A stretch of DNA of 64,000 bases from a bacterium. GTDB taxonomy: Bacteria; Cyanobacteriota; Vampirovibrionia; Gastranaerophilales; Gastranaerophilaceae. A program made the position numbers and the translations under genes. The stretch spans positions 1 to 64,000 of the forward strand of contig JAFQLC010000018.1 in NCBI GenBank assembly GCA_017396695.1, given 5' to 3'. This document shows positions 8,786 to 17,438 of the stretch, one piece after another (the stretch's first letter is position 1; each line of letters begins with the position of its first letter). Below the pieces are notes generated by a model that saw nothing but the letters and a program-made list of their open reading frames with translations, ran no database searches and had not been told where the DNA came from.

Positions 8786-9397
8786 TTAAAGCTGTTTAAG
8801 TATTTTTTGAGCGATTTTTTCTTTGTTTAATTTTTTGTAAGCATACGCAAGATTATAAAAATATTTTCTTTCATTTGGATTATAAATTGTTGCGTTTATA
8901 AAACTTTTTTTCGCTTTTTTGTAATCTTTTAGTTCTAAATAAGTGCAACCCAAATTATAATAAGCGCTGGCAAAATCTTTTTTAATTTTTATTGCTTGTT
9001 TATAATTTTCAACTGCTAAGTTGTAATTTTTAAGTTTTGAATGAACAAGTGCAAGGTTATAATAAGCCTTATAGTTTTTTTCATCAACCGAAATTGCTTT
9101 TTGGTAATAGTTTATAGCATTTTTCGGATAGTTTTTTGTATCATAAATGTTGCCAATTAAAAGCAGAGTTTCAGAATCATAATTTTTTTCATCAATTTGT
9201 TTTATTATTTTCCAAGCTTCATCATATTTTCCAAGATTATAGCTTGCTCTAAAAAATTCAACAATTTCAGCATTTTTTTGCTCAACAGATACCTCTTCTT
9301 GAGAAAATGCAGGCAAAATCAAGAAAAAAGAAAAAATAATCAAACTTATGTATGATATGAATATATGTGATTTTAAGATAGTATTTAAATAACCCAT
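8786..9397 (-). CDS. secreted or membrane-anchored TPR protein
   Basis: About 203 aa. An N-terminal hydrophobic segment (about residues 14-32, IFISYISLIIFSFFLILPAF) ends in a possible signal-peptidase site before SQEE. Three to four tetratricopeptide repeats follow, recognisable by YYNLALVHSKLKNYNLAVENY and AYYNLGCTYLELKDYKKAK. TPRs form a superhelix for protein-protein contacts, here probably on the periplasmic side. I chose the ATG at 9397. An in-frame TTG 21 bases earlier has no better ribosome site. It is divergent from the LCP gene, so the two may share a control region and an envelope role. The partner is unknown. Confidence 0.82.
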   Translation of the reverse strand: MGYLNTILKSHIFISYISLIIFSFFLILPAFSQEEVSVEQKNAEIVEFFRASYNLGKYDEAWKIIKQIDEKNYDSETLLLIGNIYDTKNYPKNAINYYQKAISVDEKNYKAYYNLALVHSKLKNYNLAVENYKQAIKIKKDFASAYYNLGCTYLELKDYKKAKKSFINATIYNPNERKYFYNLAYAYKKLNKEKIAQKILKQL

Positions 9398-9469
9398 TTT
9401 TTTATTTTTCAAGTACAATTATTATTATGCTACATTTAATCAAAATGTGCAATTTCAAAAGGAATAATA

Positions 9470-10726
9470 ATGGTTAGATTAGAGGACAGACCAAGACAAA
9501 GAGCCAGATATTACCGAAGAAAAAACAACGAAATTAGTTCTTTTTCTAAGTCCTTTTGCGCTACATTTTTAGTTATTTTGGTAATTGCTGGTGCAATATA
9601 TGGAAGAGATTTCTTCAGAGATTTATTCTTGATTGCAATGGGTCAAAAAGCACCAAAACTTGAACTTCAACTCCCTTTTTCACAAAAAAGGCAAAATATT
9701 TTAATTATGGGGGTTGACGTAAACCATGATTCTAAAGAGCTTTTCAAAAGAAACAGGTCAGACACTATTCTTGTTGTTAGCATTGAACCTGCTACAAAAG
9801 ACGTGAATATTTTATCTATTCCAAGAGATTCAAAAGTTTATATTGCAGGAAAAGATGAACCCGATAAAATTAACCACGCATTTGCTTTTGGTGGCATAAG
9901 ATGTAGTATCAGAACCATCGAAGAAAGCTTCGGCATAAAAATTAACCATTACTTAGTTGTATCGAATAAAGCATTAATTGATTTTATTGATGCAATAGGC
10001 GGGCTTGAAATCGATGTCGAAAAAGATATGCACTACCATGATTATTCAGGCAAATTGCATGTAAGTCTTGATAAAGGTTTGCAAACATTATCTGGCAAAC
10101 AAGTTGAAGGCTATGTTCGCTTTAGAAAAGATGCATTAGGCGATTTGGGAAGAATTAAAAGACAACAAAATTTCTATCACGCATTATCTAATGCACTTAA
10201 ACAACCTTCTGTTCTTGTGAAACTTCCTGATGCGATTAAAATTGCTTCAAAAAGCATAAAAACGGATATGTCTTTTTATGAATTATCTCAATATGCACTT
10301 TTTGCAAAAAGCTTAGATAGCTCAGACATCCAAGCAGCAACATTACCTGGTGAACCTTCTGAAACAGGAACTATAAGCTATTGGATTGTTGATTATGACA
10401 AAACCCAAGCATTAATTAATAGTTTTATTTATAGAGAAGGAAAAGCAACTCCTGAAGACCCAATTGAAATATATATAGCATACACCGCATCTCATGAGAC
10501 AGAGGCAATGAGCGCAAAAGCACAACTTGAAGAAATGGGTGCTATTGTTAAATTATTTGAAAAAGATAAGCTTGCAAGCGAGCAAATAACTGTAAACAAT
10601 TTAAAATTATCTTCAAGTATTATAAAAAATTACAAAAGACATATCCCTGAATTAAAAAATAAACAAATTGTTTACGACAATTTCGGAAACAGTTCAAGAG
10701 ATTATACTATTTTCTTTGGAAATTAG
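9470..10726 (+). CDS. LytR-CpsA-Psr (LCP) family envelope polymer transferase
   Basis: A 418-aa membrane enzyme. A short basic cytoplasmic tail is followed by one transmembrane helix (about residues 28-45, SFCATFLVILVIAGAIYG). The LCP domain follows (about 75-240), with the signatures RSDTILVVSI, LSIPRDSKVYI and GRIKRQQNFYHAL containing the catalytic and pyrophosphate-binding Arg/Asp residues. A C-terminal LytR_C-like domain spans about 320-415. LCP proteins transfer undecaprenyl-linked glycopolymers onto peptidoglycan or other acceptors outside the inner membrane, and are found in Cyanobacteria too. The ATG is preceded by AAAAGGAATAATA. UppS, which makes the lipid carrier, is at 50736. Confidence 0.92.
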   Translation: MVRLEDRPRQRARYYRRKNNEISSFSKSFCATFLVILVIAGAIYGRDFFRDLFLIAMGQKAPKLELQLPFSQKRQNILIMGVDVNHDSKELFKRNRSDTILVVSIEPATKDVNILSIPRDSKVYIAGKDEPDKINHAFAFGGIRCSIRTIEESFGIKINHYLVVSNKALIDFIDAIGGLEIDVEKDMHYHDYSGKLHVSLDKGLQTLSGKQVEGYVRFRKDALGDLGRIKRQQNFYHALSNALKQPSVLVKLPDAIKIASKSIKTDMSFYELSQYALFAKSLDSSDIQAATLPGEPSETGTISYWIVDYDKTQALINSFIYREGKATPEDPIEIYIAYTASHETEAMSAKAQLEEMGAIVKLFEKDKLASEQITVNNLKLSSSIIKNYKRHIPELKNKQIVYDNFGNSSRDYTIFFGN

Positions 10727-10849
10727 ATTTCTCTATCAAATGGTGTAGAAATACACACCCAATATCCCCTATTTTAACGAGAGTATTAAATCCCTAAATT
10801 AATCCTAGGATTGATGAAGCAGCATGAAAAATATTAGAGAATAATTGTT

Positions 10850-11032
10850 ATGAATTTAAACCAAAATGAAAAATGTTTACTCGGCTTTTTGCAAAAATAT
10901 TGTGACGGTTTCGGAAATTCCGATAACAAGTTGTTAAACTTGCTTGAAAAATACAATGTTAATTTGCAATCTAATACTAATGTTTGGACAAACCCTGTTT
11001 ATGAAATTATTGAAGCTTACGAAAAATTATAA
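10850..11032 (+). CDS. small acidic protein overlapping the diguanylate cyclase start
   Basis: A 60-aa ORF (MNLNQNEKCLLGFLQKYC, ending YEIIEAYEKL) whose last 32 bases overlap the likely start of the CHASE2-GGDEF gene in another frame. It looks helical and soluble, with two cysteines. I do not recognise it. The overlap suggests translational coupling to the cyclase gene. It could also be a chance ORF in the leader of that gene. A perfect 12-bp palindrome (AATCCTAGGATT, 10801-10812) lies upstream. Confidence 0.5.
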   Translation: MNLNQNEKCLLGFLQKYCDGFGNSDNKLLNLLEKYNVNLQSNTNVWTNPVYEIIEAYEKL

Positions 11033-12818
11033 AAATATTTTAAAATGTTTTACATACTTTGCAATTATTTTAACTGCGATTTTTGTTATTGTTTCGCTTT
11101 CTTTTAATGAAAGTTTTAAAAGATTTATAGAAAGTTCTGAAAACAATACTTTTGATATTAGGCAAAACATCATCTCGCAAAATAAAAAAGTAAATGATGA
11201 TATTGTCATCCTTGCAATTGATGAAGTAAGTTATGAGTATATTTTAAACGAATATGGTTCTTGGCCAATAAGCAGAGGCCATTGGTCAAATATTATTGAA
11301 AAATTAAACGCAGGTGGTGCTAATCTTATCATTTTTGATATGTTGTTTGTGAGCAAATTTGGGGAAAACAACCCAGATGATATGAAGTTTATTAGCACAG
11401 TAAACAAAAACGATAATGTTGTATTATCTATTGATTTTGATAATCATCCTGAAGAAATAAGACAGGGTGCAACTTATCATAATGGAATTAAAACAACTCT
11501 TGCAAACAACGATTTAATTAAAAAATCTGATTTACTTCATTTCGGAAACTCTAGAGGGATAATTAGAGAAATTCAAGATGTTAATTCCAATTTAGGAGTT
11601 GTTAACGTTGTTCGAGATAATGACGGCACAGTTAGAAAAATACCGCCTTATGTTGTTTACAAAAATGATTTTTATAACCATTTAGCACTTCTTGGCGCAA
11701 TCAAATATTTAGGAATTAAAGACAAAAACTTCGAAATTAAAAATAATGAAATTATTTTAGATAAAAACCACAAAATTCCACTTGAAGCTTCTGGCAGAAC
11801 CATTTTAAATTGGTATGGCCCACAAAAAAGTTTTAAACACATACCTCTTTATGAATTAGACAAAGCGATTAAAGAAAACAACACTAAATTTATTGAAGAA
11901 AACTTTAAAAACAAAATTATCTACATTGGCGCAACTGTTGTTGCTATGTCAGATATTAAAACAACTCCACTTAGCATTCACTACCCAGGGGTCGAAATCC
12001 ATACAACATTTTTAAATAACATTTTAGATAATAATTTAATTAAAAAAACAAGTGTTGCTTTTGATTTAGTTGTTTCACTAATTTTGTCTGCTCTTGTGCT
12101 TACAATTATATTCAAAAATAATTCTTTATTATTCTCAAATATTGAATGTGCAGGTGTTTTCATTTTACACCTTATAATAAGCACTCTTGCGATGGAACAT
12201 TTTAATTTATGGATTGGAATTATTATTCCAATTACATTTGGAATTGTGACTTATGTGTTGTGTTATATAGTCAAATATTTACTCAAATCAAGAGATTACG
12301 AAGAAACATACAAACTTGCGGTTACTGACGCACTTACAGAACTTTACAACCACAGATTTTTCCAAGAAAAAATGATTGAAAATTTTGACCTCAACGCAAG
12401 ATATGGTTCAAATTTCTCAATTATTATGATTGATATTGATTTCTTTAAAAAATTCAATGATACATATGGACACCAAAGTGGTGATGCCGTTTTAAAACAA
12501 GTTGCGAAAACAATTAAGAAAAATGTTCGCTCAACAGATATTCCATGCCGTTATGGTGGCGAAGAAATGGCTGTTATTCTGACAAACACAAACAAAAAAG
12601 AAGCAATTATAACAGCAGAAAAAATTTGCCAAGCAATCAGAGAAAGAGAATTTGTGCTTGTAGATGGTGAGATTGTGCATGTAACCATAAGCGTGGGTGT
12701 TGCAAGCTCTGAAGCTGACGGCAAAGCACCACAAGAATTAATTGAATATTCTGATAAATGTTTATATATCGCTAAAGAAAACGGAAGAAACCAAGTTGTA
12801 ACTAAAATAAATCCTTAG
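11001..12818 (+). CDS. CHASE2-GGDEF membrane diguanylate cyclase
   Basis: About 605 aa. One N-terminal transmembrane helix is followed by an extracytoplasmic CHASE2 sensor domain (about residues 30-320, with DDIVILAIDEVSY and GSWPISRGHW). Three membrane helices follow (about 355-430), then a cytoplasmic GGDEF domain with TDALTELYNHRFF, IDIDFFKKFNDTYGH and the active-site loop RYGGEEMAVIL. The fifth signature residue is Met instead of Phe, a tolerated variant. An RxxD inhibitory site (RSTD) lies 5 residues before GGEE, so c-di-GMP product inhibition is expected. I chose the ATG at 11001. In-frame TTG (10944) and ATG (10956) codons lie within the upstream small ORF. Confidence 0.9.
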   Translation: MKLLKLTKNYKNILKCFTYFAIILTAIFVIVSLSFNESFKRFIESSENNTFDIRQNIISQNKKVNDDIVILAIDEVSYEYILNEYGSWPISRGHWSNIIEKLNAGGANLIIFDMLFVSKFGENNPDDMKFISTVNKNDNVVLSIDFDNHPEEIRQGATYHNGIKTTLANNDLIKKSDLLHFGNSRGIIREIQDVNSNLGVVNVVRDNDGTVRKIPPYVVYKNDFYNHLALLGAIKYLGIKDKNFEIKNNEIILDKNHKIPLEASGRTILNWYGPQKSFKHIPLYELDKAIKENNTKFIEENFKNKIIYIGATVVAMSDIKTTPLSIHYPGVEIHTTFLNNILDNNLIKKTSVAFDLVVSLILSALVLTIIFKNNSLLFSNIECAGVFILHLIISTLAMEHFNLWIGIIIPITFGIVTYVLCYIVKYLLKSRDYEETYKLAVTDALTELYNHRFFQEKMIENFDLNARYGSNFSIIMIDIDFFKKFNDTYGHQSGDAVLKQVAKTIKKNVRSTDIPCRYGGEEMAVILTNTNKKEAIITAEKICQAIREREFVLVDGEIVHVTISVGVASSEADGKAPQELIEYSDKCLYIAKENGRNQVVTKINP

Positions 12819-12883
12819 ATTAATAGCGAATGAAAAACAAATAAGCTAAACTTTAAGTAGGGTACAAACTCGAGGTTTTAGTC

Positions 12884-13192
12884 ATGTGTGCTTTTAACTA
12901 TTGCAGAAACTCCGAAGAATATGGTCAAGTAATAGACTTCGAAGAAAACAAGCGAGCATATAAGACAAATGGCGTAGAACTTTTCCTGCCACAAACTAAC
13001 GGGGAAATATCAGAATCCATAGTCCAAAATTGGACACAACAAGCCTATGAGTGCTACTGCCTTGAAGGTAATTGCAAAAATTGCTCGATAGGGCAAGGTA
13101 GTTACTCTTTTGTTTGCCAAATGACAAAGATTGTAAAAGTCTTATTGAAACTTAAAGGCAAGCCTAATCCTAGTGATTTTTTGTCTGATTAA
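12884..13192 (+). CDS. Cys-rich small protein, paralogue of the one at 29400
   Basis: A 102-aa soluble protein with a C-terminal module W-T-x2-A-x-E-C-Y-x5-C-x2-C-x10-C-Q-M followed by a basic helix ending in GKP. The same module occurs in the 29400-29618 gene on the other strand. The four conserved cysteines (C-x6-C-x2-C-x10-C) look like a zinc or iron-sulfur site. Three more cysteines occur elsewhere in the protein. CGAGG lies about 8 bases before the ATG. The 3' end overlaps the convergent membrane-protein gene by 23 bases. The function is unknown. A small zinc-binding regulator is my guess, not a finding. Confidence 0.75.
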   Translation: MCAFNYCRNSEEYGQVIDFEENKRAYKTNGVELFLPQTNGEISESIVQNWTQQAYECYCLEGNCKNCSIGQGSYSFVCQMTKIVKVLLKLKGKPNPSDFLSD

Positions 13193-13712
13193 GGAAGTTT
13201 TTAAGTGCAATTGAATCATTTTTTGGAGTTCTGAGGTCTGGTTCATCTCCCCATTTTGGCACTTGTTCTTCAATTTTATCGCCAAAAAATTTTCTAACGA
13301 ACAAAAGCAAGCCCCAAATAATGAATGAAGAAATAAGAACCGCAATCATAACTTTAAAAAACATTAAAGCAACTCTAAGCATTTCTTTGTTCATTTTAGG
13401 AACAACTTGAACATCGAGATTATTTTGCATATATGGCGATTTTACAGAATTTTCACCAATAATGTTTGTTCTTGGCGTTGTAGTAAGCGACATATCGTTC
13501 ATTTCGCCAATTGGATTATCTGTTGTTTGCGCTTGAAGTTCTGCTGTTTCGTTTAATTTTTCAATGCCTTCTGTTTGGGTTGAAATAACTTCATATTGGG
13601 CGCTTTTGTTGTTTTGCATTGCCTCTGGTTCAGCAAGCGCTATATTTGTTACAAAAAACGCTGATAATATCAACCCAAAAATCAAATTTAAAAAATTATT
13701 TTTCTTAAGCAT
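13170..13712 (-). CDS. membrane protein of unknown function, coupled to rne
   Basis: About 180 aa. Starting from the ATG at 13712 the protein has a signal peptide (KKNNFLNLIFGLILSAFFV, then LAEPE). A polar linker of about 80 residues follows, then one transmembrane helix (about residues 125-150, ALMFFKVMIAVLISSF) and a short charged tail. The start codon overlaps the last 8 bases of the RNase E/G gene (ATGCTTAA), a classic coupling arrangement. A longer in-frame reading back to 13844 is only the Lys-rich antisense frame of rne. I recognise no family. The topology predicts an inner-membrane protein with a periplasmic N-domain. Confidence 0.75.
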   Translation of the reverse strand: MLKKNNFLNLIFGLILSAFFVTNIALAEPEAMQNNKSAQYEVISTQTEGIEKLNETAELQAQTTDNPIGEMNDMSLTTTPRTNIIGENSVKSPYMQNNLDVQVVPKMNKEMLRVALMFFKVMIAVLISSFIIWGLLLFVRKFFGDKIEEQVPKWGDEPDLRTPKNDSIALKNFLNQTKNH

Positions 13713-15525
13713 TTGCTGTTTCTTCCTCTTTTTTTGCTTTAGCAGATTTTCTTCCTTTAGCACGTTGTTTCTTTTTTGGGAATTTTTCTGCTTTTTCTTG
13801 TTTTTCAATTTTTTCTGTCGCTGGTTTTTTAATATCTTCGACAATATCTTTTATATCATTTGTGATATCGATGCTTTCTGTTGTTTTTGTTTTAATTTTT
13901 CTTGTTTTCTTTTTTGTTTCTGTTGTTTTTTCTTCCGTCTCAGGAACAGATTCAGAGACAGGTTTTTCTACAGCTGCTGGAATTTGCTTTTCTTCAGCTT
14001 TTTCTTCTTGTTTAACTTCTTCTTTTTTTGTTTTAGCTTTTTTTGCTGGTTTGCGCTTTGTGTTTTCTTTTTTGTTTTCTATTTTAACCTCAACAGCAGG
14101 TGTTTCAACTGGTGTACTTTCTATTTTTTCCACAACTTCTTGAACTTGTTCAATTATATTTTCTTGAAGTTGAGGTTCTGTGTTTTGTGCATTTTGAGGT
14201 TTGTTTTCTTGTTTATTTTTGTTGAATTTATTGAATTTTTTATTATTTTGATTTTGGTTGAAAGGGCCTTTAATTTTGTTCATTTTCGCTTTTAGCTCAC
14301 CTTGAGCAGTTGAATTTGCAACTTTTATATCTTCAACAATGTAGCCTGTGCCATTGCATTTATCACATTTTTTAGTGAATACTTCTGCAAGGCTTTGACC
14401 TTGTCTATGTCTTGTAAGCTCAACTAGTCCAAGATCTGAAAGTTGGCCAATTTGAGGTTTTGCTTTATCATTTGCAAGAGCAAGTTCGAAATGTTCTAAA
14501 ACTTTCAATTTATCAATTCTTGACACCATATCAATAAAGTCAACGATTATCATCCCGCCAATGTTTCTCAACTTTAATTGACGAGCAATTTCGTCTGCTG
14601 CCTCTAAATTTGTTTTTAAAATTGTTTCTGCTTGAGAAGAAGATGAAACGAATTTACCACTGTTTACATCAACTACTGTTAAAGCTTCGGTTTGCTGAAT
14701 AAACAAATATCCGCCAAGTGGCAAATTGACTTTAATATTCAAAGCATTTTGAATTTCTTTGATAATGCCTGTTTGCACCAAAAGCGGCTCTGTGTCTTTA
14801 TGAAGAGTAATTTTAATTTTATCTTGCATATTCCAATGGCTTAAAAGTTGAGTAGCTCTATGGAGCGCAAAAGGAGTATCAACTAAAATTTCTTCAACAT
14901 CATTATCACATGCTTCTCTTATTGTTCTGTAAAGCAAATCTTGGTCTCGGTATAGTAATGATGGTGGATTTGCCGTATCTGCAGCATTTACAATCGAATT
15001 CCATTTTTCAAGCAACATTTCAATATCTTCTTGAATTTCTGCTTCAGATTGCCCTTCTGCTTCTGTCCTAACAATAATTCCCACACCAACGGGTTTGAGC
15101 AAACTTACAATTGATTTTAGTCTTGCCCTTTCTTTTTGAGACGTGATTTTTCTTGAAACATTAATTCCTTTTTCGTCAGGAAGCAAAACCAAAAAACGCC
15201 CTGGGAGACTGAGTGCTGTTGTCATTCTTGGACCTTTGTGCCCAACAGGTTCTTTAATTACTTGAACAATTAATTTTTGTTTTGGCTTAACTTTTTCTTT
15301 TAATGTGCCTTTCCCCATAATGTCATCTGTATGGATAAAGCCCATTTTATCAAGCCCAACATCAACAAATGCTGCTTCAATTGAAGGCAAAATGTTATCA
15401 ACTTTTGAAAGATATACATCGCCCAATAAAACATCGCCTTTATGAACAAAAAATTCTGTTACCTTGCCATTTTCGATAACTGCACCGATGTTATCTTTTT
15501 CTGCTATTACAATTTTCTTACCCAT
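13705..15525 (-). CDS. rne: ribonuclease E/G
   Basis: A 606-aa endoribonuclease of the RNase E/G family for rRNA processing and mRNA decay. The catalytic half (about residues 1-400) has the S1 insertion (HKGDVLLGDVYLSKVDNILPSIEAAFVDVG, here split by the family pattern), the Mg-binding aspartates in VVDVNSGKF and MIIVDFIDM, and the Zn-link CDKCNGTGY. Residues 405-606 form a long low-complexity tail very rich in Lys, Glu, Thr and Pro, without enzyme motifs. Such tails in Cyanobacteria and Proteobacteria scaffold other proteins or RNA. AAGGAAAA precedes the ATG. It sits downstream of the DUF2344 gene, an association known in other phyla, and is coupled to the membrane-protein gene after it. Confidence 0.94.
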   Translation of the reverse strand: MGKKIVIAEKDNIGAVIENGKVTEFFVHKGDVLLGDVYLSKVDNILPSIEAAFVDVGLDKMGFIHTDDIMGKGTLKEKVKPKQKLIVQVIKEPVGHKGPRMTTALSLPGRFLVLLPDEKGINVSRKITSQKERARLKSIVSLLKPVGVGIIVRTEAEGQSEAEIQEDIEMLLEKWNSIVNAADTANPPSLLYRDQDLLYRTIREACDNDVEEILVDTPFALHRATQLLSHWNMQDKIKITLHKDTEPLLVQTGIIKEIQNALNIKVNLPLGGYLFIQQTEALTVVDVNSGKFVSSSSQAETILKTNLEAADEIARQLKLRNIGGMIIVDFIDMVSRIDKLKVLEHFELALANDKAKPQIGQLSDLGLVELTRHRQGQSLAEVFTKKCDKCNGTGYIVEDIKVANSTAQGELKAKMNKIKGPFNQNQNNKKFNKFNKNKQENKPQNAQNTEPQLQENIIEQVQEVVEKIESTPVETPAVEVKIENKKENTKRKPAKKAKTKKEEVKQEEKAEEKQIPAAVEKPVSESVPETEEKTTETKKKTRKIKTKTTESIDITNDIKDIVEDIKKPATEKIEKQEKAEKFPKKKQRAKGRKSAKAKKEEETANA

Positions 15526-15569
15526 CTTGTTTTCCTTTTAAATCTTCTATTTCTCAAAAAGCTCGAAAA

Positions 15570-16253
15570 TTACATTTCGGAAAAATTTCTATCAAAAAAT
15601 TTCACTCTTTTCACATTGAAAACAACTTCTTCGCCAAAAACGGCTTTAAGTAAATCGTCTGCACGAAGTGCAGGAATTTCTATATCCTGACCTGTTTTTG
15701 AAATAAATTCAATTGTTTCGTTTTTTAGCTCCATTGAATGAAGCGATTTTCTGTAATTTTCTTGTTTTTTTATACCTTTTTTATTTATCTTTGTGATGAA
15801 CAAGTCATCTTGGGATAAACATTTTTCTATATTATACCTTAAATCTTCAATTTTTGGAACACGGGATTGTTCTTTGTTAATTGTTGCCTCATATTTTGCC
15901 CAAGAAAGAAGTGTATCAAGTGGTTCTGGTCTTTTAATTTCACTTTTTAGCTGAACCAAATCTAATAGTTGAACATTTTCTGAAATATTTTCTTTAAATA
16001 ATTCCGCAAAATTATGAGGAATTTTTTCCACTGTTTCAAAATAAATAAATTCGCATTCACTTTCAATAAATATAGGCAAAGCAGGCGAAAAGGCAATTCT
16101 TGGGCTTGGATTAAACCCTTGCGACATAACAAGTGCTAGCCCCATTCTTCTAAATGTTTTCATAATAAGGCTTTGCCAATCCAAGTGTGAAATATATTTA
16201 AGTTCGTTTAGCTTCGTAACTTTAATTCTGTATCTTTGATTTAATTCTTGCAT
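15570..16253 (-). CDS. DUF2344 (TIGR03936) radical-SAM-linked protein
   Basis: A 227-aa protein beginning with YRIKVTKLNELKYISHLDW and containing RRMGLALVMSQGFNPSPRIAF, the signature of the DUF2344/TIGR03936 family. In many bacteria this domain is fused or adjacent to a B12-binding radical-SAM protein and lies next to RNase E/G. Here it lies directly upstream of rne, but no radical-SAM gene is adjacent. It is cytosolic. The biochemical role is not established, although the neighbourhood points to RNA or ribosome modification. Confidence 0.88.
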   Translation of the reverse strand: MQELNQRYRIKVTKLNELKYISHLDWQSLIMKTFRRMGLALVMSQGFNPSPRIAFSPALPIFIESECEFIYFETVEKIPHNFAELFKENISENVQLLDLVQLKSEIKRPEPLDTLLSWAKYEATINKEQSRVPKIEDLRYNIEKCLSQDDLFITKINKKGIKKQENYRKSLHSMELKNETIEFISKTGQDIEIPALRADDLLKAVFGEEVVFNVKRVKFFDRNFSEM

Positions 16254-16285
16254 TAATTTAAACTTTTTTTAAAAAATTCAACAAA

Positions 16286-16468
16286 TTAAGCTTGTTTGAA
16301 ATTTTTATATTCTTCAGTTTTTATGTTTCTTGTCGGATTTTGTGAAACATAAAACTCATCTATTTTTAATTTTGCATCTGAAATTTGCTTGCTATAAGCA
16401 CTTTCTAGCAATTCGTCAAATTCACGAGACCTAAAAAAATCGTTGTTGATAAAACTTTCAGATTTCAT
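16286..16468 (-). CDS. small protein of unknown function, first gene before DUF2344-rne
   Basis: A 60-aa charged, helical protein (MKSESFINNDFFRSREFDELL) without cysteines or membrane segment. Its support is the promoter. A -35 TTGACC, a 17-base spacer and a -10 TAAGAT lie immediately before it, with 6 bases from the -10 to the ATG. The transcript would therefore start at the A of ATG, with no ribosome site. It may act as a translated leader for the DUF2344-rne genes 32 bases downstream. No family recognised. Confidence 0.62.
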   Translation of the reverse strand: MKSESFINNDFFRSREFDELLESAYSKQISDAKLKIDEFYVSQNPTRNIKTEEYKNFKQA

Positions 16469-16474
16469 AACTTA

Positions 16475-16503
16475 ATCTTATCGTTAAATCAAATGTTGGT
16501 CAA
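16475..16503 (-). promoter_or_regulatory. sigma-70 promoter for the small ORF-DUF2344-rne operon
   Basis: On the minus strand, TTGACC (16498-16503), a 17-base spacer and TAAGAT (16475-16480). The -10 lies 6 bases from the ATG at 16468, a leaderless layout. Confidence 0.72.
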
Positions 16504-16511
16504 TTAAAAAA

Positions 16512-17426
16512 TTATTGAATTTCGTCAACAAGTTTTGAGTCGCTTTCAATACCATTTTTAAGCGATTTACGAACGATATCTGTTTGAGTATCAAGCATTT
16601 TAACAACTGTTTCAATGTTTCTTACTTTGTCTGATAAAATTGTGTCAGCATTTGCTAAAACTTGCCCTGTTACGTTTTGGTAAGCACTTGTTGCAGCGCT
16701 TCCTGTACCTTGCAATAAGTTTCCTGCAACTACAGCGCCAAGACCGTATTCTCCCATATACGGAGCAAGGGTGCGTAAAACTCCGCCAAAACCAGAAACA
16801 ACACCCGCAAGAGGCATCAAAACGTTTTGACCTATGCCAAAACCTGCCGTTGTCCCAACTGCATAAGAAGCAGCGTTTATTCCTGCAACACCTGCGGCAC
16901 TTACCGCAGCACCTGTCATTGTGCCTGATAAACCTGAAGCGCCACCTGTTGGAACACCATAATCAGAATTAAACAATGATGAAACATAATTTGGGATATA
17001 AGAAGGCGCATAACCCGTGGCAATTGAACTTGCACCACCCGTTATAGAACCAAGCCCCATAAGAACTGAAGACGCACCAGATGGGAAACCAGAATATGTG
17101 CCAAGCCCGCTTATGCCAAAAGCACTGGTTGAACCTTGCAGAGAACTTGTTGAACCTGTGAAAGGTGACCAATATGAAGTTCCTGGGATATTATATGAAC
17201 TTGAACCGCCATAAGTTGATAAAAATTGACTTGGCGCAAAAATTGAAGCAAGTTGCCACAAAAAACTGCCTGCTGTGCCAAAGCCCGAACCAGATGACGC
17301 ATAACCACTTGAAACTGCTAAATCACGAAGTCTATCATATGTTTCATAAAGTTGAGCTTTTGCAGCTGAACTTGCTGAACCATATTTATTTGCAATTGTA
17401 AGGGCGTGGTCATTTTTATAAGCCAT
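16512..17426 (-). CDS. Gly/Ala/Ser-rich protein of unknown function
   Basis: A 304-aa protein of strongly biased composition. A helical N-terminus (residues 1-40, LYETYDRLRDLAVSSGY) is followed by a long Gly/Ser/Ala/Tyr/Pro-rich middle (about 45-245). The latter half of this middle is glycine-zipper-like and hydrophobic (AAGVAGINAASYAVGTTAG). A charged helical C-terminus (about 250-304, ADTILSDKVRNIETVVKML) ends the protein. No Sec signal peptide. It lies 12 bases after the 247-aa gene and is surely co-transcribed with it. The layout (helical ends around a low-complexity core) recalls structural or exported filament or translocon-like proteins, but I recognise no family. Confidence 0.72.
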   Translation of the reverse strand: MAYKNDHALTIANKYGSASSAAKAQLYETYDRLRDLAVSSGYASSGSGFGTAGSFLWQLASIFAPSQFLSTYGGSSSYNIPGTSYWSPFTGSTSSLQGSTSAFGISGLGTYSGFPSGASSVLMGLGSITGGASSIATGYAPSYIPNYVSSLFNSDYGVPTGGASGLSGTMTGAAVSAAGVAGINAASYAVGTTAGFGIGQNVLMPLAGVVSGFGGVLRTLAPYMGEYGLGAVVAGNLLQGTGSAATSAYQNVTGQVLANADTILSDKVRNIETVVKMLDTQTDIVRKSLKNGIESDSKLVDEIQ

Positions 17427-17438
17427 AATATACCTCTA

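Noticed and set aside
13713..13844. Lys/Gln-rich N-terminal extension of the membrane protein after rne
   Set aside because: It is the rne tail read in another frame. The ATG at 13712 gives a proper signal peptide and a coupling overlap.
13564..14295. Long plus-strand frame antisense to rne
   Set aside because: It is almost entirely Phe/Cys/Leu, the expected antisense of a Lys/Glu-rich tail. It has no ribosome site and no family features.
16640..16972. Plus-strand frame of 110 codons rich in Leu/His/Gln
   Set aside because: It is the antisense of the Gly/Ala-rich gene, with no ribosome site and an implausible composition.
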